A DNA stretch of 64,000 bases from Bacillus mesophilus. GTDB lineage: Bacteria; Bacillota; Bacilli; Bacillales; SA4. The translations under genes were made by a program, and so were the position numbers. How positions within the stretch are numbered: position 1 is the first letter of the stretch; each line of letters begins with the position of its first letter. The notes below the pieces were generated by a model. That model saw nothing but the letters and a program-made list of their open reading frames with translations. It made no database searches and was not told the origin of the DNA. The stretch covers positions 954,229 to 1,018,228 of the forward strand of contig NZ_JAAIWM010000001.1 of the NCBI RefSeq assembly GCF_011008845.1, given 5' to 3'. This document shows, piece by piece, positions 17,196 through 25,339 of the stretch.

Positions 17196-18440
17196 TCATA
17201 TTGTATGCTTATACCCAAAATTCCCCTTCAAATACTGCGTCATGTACTGATTAAATCTCATATGCCATGCATCTGGATTGTAATTTGTAGCTCGATGAAT
17301 AAGTTTATTTATATAATAGTTAGCATGAGGGTCTTTTAAGTCATTTTCAACAATCCGAAGTGTCTTTATCCTCTTGTACATAAAATCAAAGAATGGTTGT
17401 TTCTTATAAAAGTAAGCAGCATTTCCATGTTCAGCGAATTCGACGGTTACAAAGTCACCAAAGTCCATAATAGCAATGGGTGGGGAGTGAATCTTTTTAA
17501 CATCCACCAACAAGTGTGAATATTTATTCCAGTACTTAAAACGGTCGTATTTTGTTTCTTTGCTAAAAAACTGTCTAAGTTCCTTGATCATAAACCAACG
17601 TTTTGCATTCTCTACACTTTTTGAAGAGAAAGATTGCCACCCTTGAGGATTTCTTCTTGGGTCTCGAATCCGGCGTTCTACTAAATCCATGATTTCAGCA
17701 TGAAGTTGATTAACATCAAAGGCCTCTAAATAACGATTCATTACTTTGTTATAATCGTTGTTTTGAAGATTATTTAACCTCGCTATAATGTCCGAAATCT
17801 TTTCTTTTTCAAAAAACCTCTTCTCACCCATTCCATAGAATAAGATTAGTGCCCATAACTTTCTTCCGAGTGGAGAATCTTCTTTAATTTTCCGATAAAC
17901 AAATGCCTCTTTTATCGTAGGAGAAGAGCAATTTACAATATAACGGCTTATTCCATGCAACACATTTTCATCCTTCTGCCTTTTAAACACTGTATCGAAT
18001 TCCCACCTATATTTGTTTTGGAATGATAGGAAGTCATTACCTTCATTTGTAAAGGCATATTCTAATAGGTCGTGTAATAGTGCATCTTTTGGAAGTAAAT
18101 GAAAATGAGCCCACATTTTTCTACCAATAAAAGAGTTATATCTTTTCTTGAGAATATAGAAAATTTTCTTGTTTGTCTCCCTTTCATTCACTTCATAAGG
18201 GTAAGCATAGGCAAGTAAACGTAAATCAATTGATTTTATATTTTCGGCGTAACTATCTAAAATATCTCTTTTATATAACAGGCTTTTAATCTCGTCTAAT
18301 AAATCAGGTAATCTAGTAGAAGTATATCCCTCTAGAGTACTCTCATCGTAATCTTTATATTTCTGCATCATTCTTTCTGATTCTTTGTCTAAATGGGTAC
18401 TATTAAAGATAAATGGACGATTTATATATTGACTATTCAT
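17196..18440 (-). CDS. zorC: ZorC-like EH-signature domain protein
   Basis: 414 residues. The C-terminal half matches the EH-signature family that includes ZorC of type I Zorya: RDPRRNPQGWQSFSSKSVEN, RWFMIKELRQFF, then MDFGDFVTVEFAEHGNAAYF with the conserved E and H, and a tail with DAWHMRFNQYM. The N-terminus is helical and unrecognised. In Zorya, ZorC binds DNA and works with ZorD. The gene overlaps the end of ZorB1 by 8 bases, so it is translationally coupled. No ZorD (a DEAH/SNF2-type helicase-nuclease) follows; a terminator does. I am confident of the EH-signature call, less so of the exact Zorya subtype. Confidence 0.8.
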   Translation of the reverse strand: MNSQYINRPFIFNSTHLDKESERMMQKYKDYDESTLEGYTSTRLPDLLDEIKSLLYKRDILDSYAENIKSIDLRLLAYAYPYEVNERETNKKIFYILKKRYNSFIGRKMWAHFHLLPKDALLHDLLEYAFTNEGNDFLSFQNKYRWEFDTVFKRQKDENVLHGISRYIVNCSSPTIKEAFVYRKIKEDSPLGRKLWALILFYGMGEKRFFEKEKISDIIARLNNLQNNDYNKVMNRYLEAFDVNQLHAEIMDLVERRIRDPRRNPQGWQSFSSKSVENAKRWFMIKELRQFFSKETKYDRFKYWNKYSHLLVDVKKIHSPPIAIMDFGDFVTVEFAEHGNAAYFYKKQPFFDFMYKRIKTLRIVENDLKDPHANYYINKLIHRATNYNPDAWHMRFNQYMTQYLKGNFGYKHTI

Positions 18441-19146
18441 GTTTAGTCTTCACCATCTGTTCAATTTCATCGATTAACTCTTCATCTTTTAATCGGAATT
18501 TAAATTCCACTCGTCTCGATTTGTCTGGATTAATTTCACCATTTTCATTCAAAATTGGCTCATTAAATGATCTTCCATTGGAGGTAATAATTTTGCGCAA
18601 TTCTTCCTTATTTTGAAAAGCAGTAAATTCATCAGAAAATATTTCCTTCACTACAGATAAAGATCGATTTTGAGATAATTCTAGATTATAAATGTACGTT
18701 CCCTCATTGTCTGTATGACCCTCAACAATTACTTGTGAGACATGGTCTCTAAACTGGTCCGATAATAGGACATTAATATATTGAGGAATAAATTCTTGCA
18801 AATGCTGCTTACCAGCGTCCGAGATTCCAGAGCTATTGTAATCAAAGAATACTCCACTTGAAAAACGAATTGCACCTGTGTGAGGATCAACTTCCATTTG
18901 TAAGTCTGAATCACTAAATGCTGTATTTAACTCTTGAATAATTTTGGACTTAACACCGATAAGTTCTTCTATTACCTTATCCTTTTCTTCCATTGATTTT
19001 TGATTGTTTAATATATTTACCATCAGAAAAAGAGCAAACATAAGGAGAAGGGCGCTCATTAAATCAGAATAAGACATCCAATGACTATTTAAATCTTCTT
19101 CTGCTGAGACGTTATGCCGTTGATTCTGTCTAACTCTTCTAGCCAT
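18433..19146 (-). CDS. zorB: ZorB-like MotB/OmpA-domain motor protein (first pair)
   Basis: 237 residues: basic N-terminus, then HWMSYSDLMSALLLMFALFL with D28 in the ion-channel position of MotB/ZorB, a coiled-coil linker, and an OmpA-like wall-binding domain with VIVEGHTDNEGTYIYN, LSQNRSLSVV and SRRVEFKFRL. It lies 12 bases after ZorA1 and overlaps ZorC by 8 bases. It is the stator-like wall anchor of the first Zorya-type motor. All motif residues expected of an active proton or sodium channel are present. Confidence 0.9.
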   Translation of the reverse strand: MARRVRQNQRHNVSAEEDLNSHWMSYSDLMSALLLMFALFLMVNILNNQKSMEEKDKVIEELIGVKSKIIQELNTAFSDSDLQMEVDPHTGAIRFSSGVFFDYNSSGISDAGKQHLQEFIPQYINVLLSDQFRDHVSQVIVEGHTDNEGTYIYNLELSQNRSLSVVKEIFSDEFTAFQNKEELRKIITSNGRSFNEPILNENGEINPDKSRRVEFKFRLKDEELIDEIEQMVKTKHE

Positions 19147-19158
19147 TTCTTATCCCTC

Positions 19159-22086
19159 CTACTCCTTAGTTATTGCTACTTCATCTAAGACCTTTTGAAA
19201 TTGTTTAATCGTTTTACTAATCGTCATAAAGTCTTTATCCATTTCGGTTACCACTTCATTAATGCTACTTACACCACGGTCTAGATAATTTATCGAGTTA
19301 GCTAATTGCTTATCAAACTGAGCAAACGTTCGCTCTAGGCCCTGATGCATGTGGTCTGTAAAGCTCTTCATAGACTGATCTAGTTTATTGTTAACGTTGG
19401 CAAATAACTGTTGGTTTTTCATTAACTTATCATTGTTTTGAGACCAAATCGTCTTCAGTTCATTGATGCTTTGTTGAACTTGTTGTACCTCTTGCTTCAT
19501 TTGGTTTACCATCTTTTCTTTCGTTTTGTCTAAGTTGCTTTGTTCTGCAATGATTGACTTTAATAGTTTTTCCATATTTTTTTGAATTTCAACGTACACT
19601 TCATTGTTTTGCCCAATGCCAGAAATGACTTCTTTCAGTGAATGTGTTGATTGTGTTGTAAACTTTAACTGGTCTTTAAGACTTAGTGACAACTCTTTAT
19701 TAGATTTTGTTAAACTATCTAAACTTGTAGTTGATTCATTAAATCTTTCAATAAATACTTGTGTTTCATTAAATACCCTTTGTAACAGTTCGCTTTGGTT
19801 GGTCATCTTGTTCATATTTGTGCTGAATAGGTCCATTTGACTTCTAAACCTCATATCAAAATCAGAACGTTCAGTTTGTAGGTCTATAATAATTTCTTTA
19901 ACACCTTGAGAAAGTTTTTCTATTTGCTCTTTTTGCTGTTGTCCTTGTTGTGTTCTATCATCTTTCAGTTGGGCTACAACTTTACCCATTTCGTTAGACA
20001 GATTACTCAGCTGATTTTTAAAGTGATTGTCAAATGAAGTTCTTTCTTCTTGTAACTGACCTACCACATTACCCATTTCTTGTGAAAGATTACTCAATTG
20101 ATTTTTAAAGTGATTGTCAAATGAAGTTCTTTCTTCTTGTAATTGACCCACCACATTACCCATTTCTTGTGAAAGATTACTCAATTGATTTTTAAAGTGA
20201 TCATCAAATGAAGTTCTTTCTTCTTGTAATTGACCTACAACATTACCCATCTCTTGTGACAGATTGCTTAGCTGATTTCTAAAGTGATTATCAAATGAAG
20301 TTCTTTCTTCTTGTAGTTGACCTACAACATTACCCATCTCTTGTGAAAGATTCCTTAGCTGATTTCTAAAGTGATTATCAAATGAAGTTCGTTCATCTTG
20401 AAGCTGTCCAACTACATGATTCATACTTTCTGATAGGATAACCATTTGATCTTTAAACTCTTGGCTGAATCCAGTTCTTTCTTCAGTAAGTTGGGTAAAC
20501 ATACTAGTTACATTTTCCGATAAAGTTCCGATTTGACTTCTGAATTGTGTATCGAATGCTATTCTTTCTTCTTTAAAGCTATCAACTACCTCACTCATAT
20601 TGGTGGAAAGTGCCTTCATTTGCTCTTGGAATTGTTGCCCTGATGCAGTACGTTCATTACTTATATCTCCAAGAAGTTCTCCAAGGCTAGAAGTCACTTT
20701 AGTCACCTGTAATGTTAGTTGTTGTTCAAATGACATTCGCTCTTTAATAATTCTCTCTAAAATGTCACCAATTCCACTCTGAAGCATCTTAAGTTGATCT
20801 TGAAGATATTGTTCAAGCGTTTCTTGGCCATTAAATACCTTTTCTAGTACCTTGTGAACAGCATCATTTAGAACATTCATTTGGTTATGGAATTGTTGAT
20901 CTTGATTTTGACGGTCTAGAGCCATTTTATCCAGTAACCCATGATACCCTTGTTGAATTTCTTGGTTTTGATTAGATACGATAAGAAGTTGAGAAACATT
21001 TTCTTTCACTTCTTCTTGCTGGTGATTTAACTTTTCTACAAAATAACCAAGTTTCTCAGTTAAGCCAGTCGTTTGAGTCGCCATTTCAGATTGTGCAGAT
21101 GCTGAATGCTTTAATTCCGTAACAAGATGGTTCATCTCACTATGGACTTTTTCTTGCCATTCCATTGTCCGAGTTAAAGTATTACCAAACTGTTCAATTT
21201 GTTTCCCTGCTGTTTCTTGCATGGAATGAACGAAAAACTTGACCATTTCATTTAATTTTTCAGCTTGCGTTTCAGATGTATTGTGAACGATTTGTTGCAT
21301 AATTTCATAATTTTTTTCAAATTGTGGGTTTAATCCATTTACGATGGTTTCTGATAATCCAGTTGTCATCTTGGGCATCATTTCGTTCGCTAAAAATGAT
21401 TTAAATTTGCTCATTTGGTCTTTTTGAGATACCACAATCTCTTCTAAGAGCTGCCCTTCTGTTTTTACTGGAAAAGCTTCATCTAGACCAAAGCGTAATT
21501 GATGGAAAGAGTTTAGTAGTTGACGATAGAAATAACTTCTATCAATAAAAGAGGTAAGTAGTGACAACAAAATCCCTGCTATAGAAGAATAAAAGGCAAT
21601 TTTCATGCCAGATAATAATACTTTGATTCCAATCATCATTTCTTCTGATGGCGCTTCATAATCAATTTGTTGAATTCCGGCTGTGATCCCTAAGAATGTA
21701 CCTAAAATACCAATGGAAACAAAGATGGCCGGGACACTTTCTACAAGCTTTCGAGCCCCATATTTTTGAACAATCAAATCTTCCGTAAAATAATCATAAA
21801 TATCCGGAATATGAGTGTTCTTAGCTCTAAAATCACGGTTGTACCTATTCCAGGATTCTGTTATTTCCTTTGGTAATGACTTTTGTTCAAGTATCCATCT
21901 ATCAAACTTCTCTATTTTTCCTCTTGCGGTCTCTTCCGACAACCGTGTCAGCTCCGCATTTACCTTATTAATGTCATTTTTCACTTTTATAACACGATAA
22001 GAATAGAAAACAATAAAGCTAATAAACAAGAAAACAAGAGTATAAATTAGTGGGTCTCCACTTATATTCACAATAAAAGAATTCAA
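19159..22086 (-). CDS. zorA: ZorA-like MotA/TolQ/ExbB protein with an expanded repeat tail (first pair)
   Basis: 975 residues, unusually long (type I ZorA of E. coli is about 730). The start is TTG at 22086 with GGAGG 9 bases upstream; the ATG beside it is out of frame. The N-terminus has a helix (12-32) and the MotA/ExbB core (FVSIGILGTFLGITAGI; MKIAFYSSIAGILLSLL). The rest, from about 200, is an alpha-helical tail. Between about 450 and 730 it consists of 29-residue units (core VVGQLQEERTSFDNHF then NQLSNLSQEMG), five of them nearly identical in DNA. The ZorA tail is the cytoplasmic signalling rod of Zorya; copy number may set its length. First gene of a ZorA-ZorB-ZorC operon. Confidence 0.9.
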   Translation of the reverse strand: MNSFIVNISGDPLIYTLVFLFISFIVFYSYRVIKVKNDINKVNAELTRLSEETARGKIEKFDRWILEQKSLPKEITESWNRYNRDFRAKNTHIPDIYDYFTEDLIVQKYGARKLVESVPAIFVSIGILGTFLGITAGIQQIDYEAPSEEMMIGIKVLLSGMKIAFYSSIAGILLSLLTSFIDRSYFYRQLLNSFHQLRFGLDEAFPVKTEGQLLEEIVVSQKDQMSKFKSFLANEMMPKMTTGLSETIVNGLNPQFEKNYEIMQQIVHNTSETQAEKLNEMVKFFVHSMQETAGKQIEQFGNTLTRTMEWQEKVHSEMNHLVTELKHSASAQSEMATQTTGLTEKLGYFVEKLNHQQEEVKENVSQLLIVSNQNQEIQQGYHGLLDKMALDRQNQDQQFHNQMNVLNDAVHKVLEKVFNGQETLEQYLQDQLKMLQSGIGDILERIIKERMSFEQQLTLQVTKVTSSLGELLGDISNERTASGQQFQEQMKALSTNMSEVVDSFKEERIAFDTQFRSQIGTLSENVTSMFTQLTEERTGFSQEFKDQMVILSESMNHVVGQLQDERTSFDNHFRNQLRNLSQEMGNVVGQLQEERTSFDNHFRNQLSNLSQEMGNVVGQLQEERTSFDDHFKNQLSNLSQEMGNVVGQLQEERTSFDNHFKNQLSNLSQEMGNVVGQLQEERTSFDNHFKNQLSNLSNEMGKVVAQLKDDRTQQGQQQKEQIEKLSQGVKEIIIDLQTERSDFDMRFRSQMDLFSTNMNKMTNQSELLQRVFNETQVFIERFNESTTSLDSLTKSNKELSLSLKDQLKFTTQSTHSLKEVISGIGQNNEVYVEIQKNMEKLLKSIIAEQSNLDKTKEKMVNQMKQEVQQVQQSINELKTIWSQNNDKLMKNQQLFANVNNKLDQSMKSFTDHMHQGLERTFAQFDKQLANSINYLDRGVSSINEVVTEMDKDFMTISKTIKQFQKVLDEVAITKE
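19982..20416 (-). repeat. 87-base tandem repeat array inside ZorA1
   Basis: Five copies with an exact period of 87 bases: AAAGTGAT(T/C)(G/A)TC begins at 20020, 20107, 20194, 20281 and 20368. Each encodes 29 residues of the ZorA tail. Copies differ by only a few bases, while flanking 29-residue units agree only at protein level, so this part expanded recently by duplication or recombination. Confidence 0.9.
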
Positions 22087-22176
22087 TCCATTCTACCTCC
22101 ATCAATCTAGGATCTATATACTAAAAAAAGATATCTACTCTATGCTATATTAGCAGAATTAGACTACTTCTGATTA

Positions 22177-22216
22177 TTTTCGACAAAAATAGACAGCGGT
22201 AATTATCCACTGTCTT
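22177..22216 (-). terminator. Terminator of the cytosine methyltransferase gene, with an overlapping TGTCG motif
   Basis: AGACAG (22191-22196) pairs with CTGTCT (22210-22215), extended by GG/CC, with TATTTTTG on the minus strand behind it. The T tract runs into TGTCGAA (complement of 22179-22185), and TGTCT lies 10 bases before it on the same strand, echoing the repeats in front of the NYN operon. TGTCGAA also matches the core Spo0A box, but a 7-base match is expected by chance several times in this window. Confidence 0.5.
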
Positions 22217-22237
22217 GGGTAAATATAACTATAACGA

Positions 22238-23524
22238 TTATATTTTAAATGAAAGTTGCTCTTGTTGTGTATCGCTCTTTATTTTAGGTGTATTTTTCAC
22301 TTTTGCTTTTCTAATAGACTCTTTTTTAATAATTTGATCTAACGTTTCTCCCATTATTGTAACAAGACCAACCACTAGTGCATTACCCATCGTAAAATAT
22401 CGGAATTTCTCGGGCATTCCTGTGTTTGTCCAATTAGGTGGAAAATCATTTAACCGTTCACACTCAACCGGTGTAAGTAATCGTAGCTCTCCTGTCTGAG
22501 GGTCACGAACAACATGAGTACTTCTGTTTTTACTGGATTCACTTGTTAGCATCGTACGTCCCGGTTTATCAAGGGGGTCTGGGAAGGCAACAGGACCTTC
22601 TGCATACGTATATTTATGACCTGTTGTTTTACTTACTCTATCAATCTTCTTGGCACCCTTCATGAAATTCCAATCGTCTAAATTAGGTCCCAAGTAATAC
22701 TTTTTATCTACATCTTTTTCTAATATCTCACCAAGCGTTTTCGGCTTAACATATTGTGGAATCGTTTCTTCTGTGTACAATTCACTATCCAGCATGATCC
22801 CACTATTTCTAAATGTTAGTGAAAACGTATCTGAAACCTTTACAATATCATGGTCTAATTCCTTTTTAAAAGGTGGGTGGTTTTTAGAATATTCCTTTTC
22901 AACAGGAAAGGCCTGAGAAAATAATCCCTTTCCGTGGAGGATTTTTTCAAAGCTTTGCTTTTTAAGTGATTTGTTGTATTTCGTCGACTCATGAAAAGCA
23001 AAGATAAAGACTCTTCTTCGTCTTTGTGCAAAACCATAATCCGCTGCATTTAGCACGCGCCATTCTACACCGTAGCCAAGGTCTCGAAACGTTGCCAGCA
23101 TAACAGCAAAGTCTCGACCTCGTTGCTTAGCTGGAGACTTTAATAATCGATCCACATTTTCCAATAGGACAAAAGGTGGCTGTTTGCTTTTTATAATTCT
23201 ACTAATCTCCCAGAATAAGACGCCCTTCTTCCCTTCAATTCCATCGGCTTTCGTCCGGGCAACCGAATAGTCCTGACAAGGAAATCCCCCTACAAGCAAT
23301 GTGTGGTCGGGAATGGGATATTCTTCAGGATTATCATTGACTTGGGCAATATCAACATTGAGAGCTTCCACTTCAGGGAAACGAGACATGTAGCAATCAT
23401 ATGCGTGCTGAACCTTTTTACCTGGTTCCCATTGATTAGCCCAAACAACATCCCAGCCTGCTCCTTTAAGACCGAGGTGAAATCCACCAACACCTGCAAA
23501 TAGCTCTATGACAGTCTTCTTCAT
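22238..23524 (-). CDS. DNA (cytosine-5) methyltransferase
   Basis: 428 residues from the ATG at 23524 (GGAGG 7 bases upstream); an upstream start at 23548 has the RBS inside it. All main C5-methyltransferase motifs are visible: I (IELFAGVGGFHLGLKG), IV (GGFPCQDYS with the catalytic Cys), VI (LLENVDRLL), VIII (FAQRRRRVFIFAF), then a target-recognition region of about 140 residues and motif X (FTMGNALVVGLV). It transfers methyl from S-adenosylmethionine to C5 of cytosine at a specific site. No restriction gene is adjacent. The Sau3AI-like enzyme at 39346-40818 is the nearest candidate partner, since Sau3AI sites are protected by C5 methylation. Confidence 0.95.
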   Translation of the reverse strand: MKKTVIELFAGVGGFHLGLKGAGWDVVWANQWEPGKKVQHAYDCYMSRFPEVEALNVDIAQVNDNPEEYPIPDHTLLVGGFPCQDYSVARTKADGIEGKKGVLFWEISRIIKSKQPPFVLLENVDRLLKSPAKQRGRDFAVMLATFRDLGYGVEWRVLNAADYGFAQRRRRVFIFAFHESTKYNKSLKKQSFEKILHGKGLFSQAFPVEKEYSKNHPPFKKELDHDIVKVSDTFSLTFRNSGIMLDSELYTEETIPQYVKPKTLGEILEKDVDKKYYLGPNLDDWNFMKGAKKIDRVSKTTGHKYTYAEGPVAFPDPLDKPGRTMLTSESSKNRSTHVVRDPQTGELRLLTPVECERLNDFPPNWTNTGMPEKFRYFTMGNALVVGLVTIMGETLDQIIKKESIRKAKVKNTPKIKSDTQQEQLSFKI

Positions 23525-23680
23525 AATTACCTCCAAAAATACGAACATATATACTGCTATTATATATCAACTCTGACGGAAGATCAAGGAATACATGTGC
23601 TTTTTTTATTATATCTCTATATTTTATCATAATCTTATCGTAAGATATCGTGTATCTTTCTTACAGTTTTTCCATAACAG

Positions 23681-23709
23681 GAAAAGAATAAGCCAGCATT
23701 AAGCTGGCT
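23681..23709 (-). terminator. Terminator of the NERD-helicase operon
   Basis: AGCCAGC (23691-23697) pairs with GCTGGCT (23703-23709), loop ATTAA. On the minus strand it is followed by TATTCTTTTCC. It lies just past the stop of the 463-residue helicase. Confidence 0.75.
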
Positions 23710-23719
23710 AAAATTCACT

Positions 23720-25111
23720 TTACACACTAACCTTATCATAGAAACTATCGTCTAATTCCTTCAACAAACGTGAAGCATTTCCATGTGAATATAGCTGTAA
23801 ATATGTGCATGCTCTTGTAATAGAGACATATAACAGACGGCGCTCTAGCTCCCAATATTGTTCTTCATCAACGTCATCTGCTAGATTAGGGTCAACTAAA
23901 TCCATTACCATGACATAGTCAAACTCTAAGCCTTTGGAAGAATGATAGGTTGAAAGTTTAATACCTGGTTCATGAGGATTTCCTTCTTCCTTTTTAATGA
24001 ATTGGGACTGTAGCCTTAGTGCATCAAGTGAATGTTTAATTCTAAAGGCACTTCGCCAGTCACGTGTTAAGATAGCAATGGTTGCTTTTGGTGTTTCGGC
24101 TTGGATTTGCTTGATAGCCTTTGCCACTTCTTTATCCTGTGATTCCTTTGTTGAACAATGGATGAGAACAGGTTTTGGACCTTCTCTTGAAGGTAAAACA
24201 GGTGGAACATATTCATCATCCTTAATGATAGAATCATGCTGTTGTAAGCTAGCAGCAAGCTGAATAATTTGTTTTGTGGATCGGAAGGAGTCCTTTAGAA
24301 TTTTTGTACGTCCTCCTGTTATATTTAATCCAATGTCTCTCCAAGCAAACGACGTTTTATAGATTTTTTGCCCTTTATCAGCAGCTACGATAAAAGATTT
24401 ACGAGCAGCGGCCCTTAATACTAGTAGCTGTGCCTGCTGAAGGTCCTGTGCCTCATCGATAAAGATATGGTCAAACTTTACATCATTACTTATTTCAGAT
24501 AAATTTTTAGAAAAGATTAAACCAAAATCATCGAAATCTAGGAAATTGCCTTTATCGTTTTGATAGGCTTGGTACACCTTGAAAATAATTTTTCGATCAT
24601 CCTTTGTTACACGCACTTCACTACCACGGCCTCGACGATTCGCTTCAAGGTATTCCTCTAATGAATCAATACCTTTCCCTTTCATCCAAGAAATCTCATC
24701 CTTTAAGAACTCACTATATTCCTTTGAATTCACTAAACGATGCTTAGACGTAGCTGACACTTTTTGAAGGGCATTTTTAAACGAATCTTTATATCTAGTA
24801 TCAAGCATCTTATAGCTTTTATTCATCACTTTATAGTATGAGCTCATCGCCCAGCTATGAAAAGTACGAATATCAATGTTAGTTAAATTAAACTCACGCA
24901 TTAAAAGCTTTGCCGCATTTGTAAGTGTGCTACTATAAGTAAAAATAGCGATTTTGTCTTTTGGATATTTCTCTGCTGTTTCCTTCGCTTTCTTCAATAA
25001 AACAAGTGTTTTACCACTTCCAGCAATTCCACGAATTAATACTTCATTTCCAGTAAAGTCAACGATTTCTTGTTGTTGCTTCGTTAGTTTATGATTAAAG
25101 CTAGCACACAT
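23720..25111 (-). CDS. UvrD/Rep-like superfamily 1 helicase
   Basis: 463 residues with a full set of SF1A motifs: Walker A in LIRGIAGSGKTLVLL, motif II HIFIDEAQDLQQAQ, motif III near VAADKGQKIY, motif IV DSFRST, motif V STYHSSKGLEFDYV and motif VI RRLLYVSITRA. It is compact, with few insertions in the 1B and 2B regions. It is the fourth gene of the operon beginning at 31028, 32 bases behind the 64-residue protein. Gabija GajB is also a small UvrD-like helicase, but the GajA OLD-type partner is absent. It may unwind or patrol DNA for the AddAB-like pair upstream. Confidence 0.85.
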   Translation of the reverse strand: MCASFNHKLTKQQQEIVDFTGNEVLIRGIAGSGKTLVLLKKAKETAEKYPKDKIAIFTYSSTLTNAAKLLMREFNLTNIDIRTFHSWAMSSYYKVMNKSYKMLDTRYKDSFKNALQKVSATSKHRLVNSKEYSEFLKDEISWMKGKGIDSLEEYLEANRRGRGSEVRVTKDDRKIIFKVYQAYQNDKGNFLDFDDFGLIFSKNLSEISNDVKFDHIFIDEAQDLQQAQLLVLRAAARKSFIVAADKGQKIYKTSFAWRDIGLNITGGRTKILKDSFRSTKQIIQLAASLQQHDSIIKDDEYVPPVLPSREGPKPVLIHCSTKESQDKEVAKAIKQIQAETPKATIAILTRDWRSAFRIKHSLDALRLQSQFIKKEEGNPHEPGIKLSTYHSSKGLEFDYVMVMDLVDPNLADDVDEEQYWELERRLLYVSITRACTYLQLYSHGNASRLLKELDDSFYDKVSV

Positions 25112-25143
25112 AGTCTTTTATCTACCCCTCTATTAAGAACTCT

Positions 25144-25338
25144 TTACGGCCAATCACCATCGTTATCTAATTCAGAACTACCTGACTTTAAGTAATCAAG
25201 CGAAGATTGGAGTAATCCCTTATCCTTTATTTCTTTAACAGCTTTAATGGTGATTTCTTCGACAATCGATAAAGGCTGTACCGTTTCCTCTAATGTTCGC
25301 CACTTCGTTGCAACTATTTTCCATACTTGTACATTCAT
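25144..25338 (-). CDS. Small acidic protein of the NERD-helicase operon
   Basis: 64 residues, beginning with ATG at 25338, one base after the stop of the Fe-S protein gene. The middle (LSIVEEITIKAVKEIKDKG) looks helical, and the end is acidic (SSELDNDGDWP). I recognise no family. Its tight position argues for a real co-translated gene, possibly a subunit or regulator of the helicases. Confidence 0.55.
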   Translation of the reverse strand: MNVQVWKIVATKWRTLEETVQPLSIVEEITIKAVKEIKDKGLLQSSLDYLKSGSSELDNDGDWP

Positions 25339-25339
25339 A

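Noticed and set aside
20020..20390. CRISPR array at the 87-base repeats
   Set aside because: The repeats are contiguous, without unique spacers, and stay in frame inside the ZorA coding sequence.
22179..22185. Perfect TGTCGAA (Spo0A box core) before ZorA1
   Set aside because: A seven-base match is expected several times by chance on both strands of 64 kb; kept only as part of the TGTCG observation.
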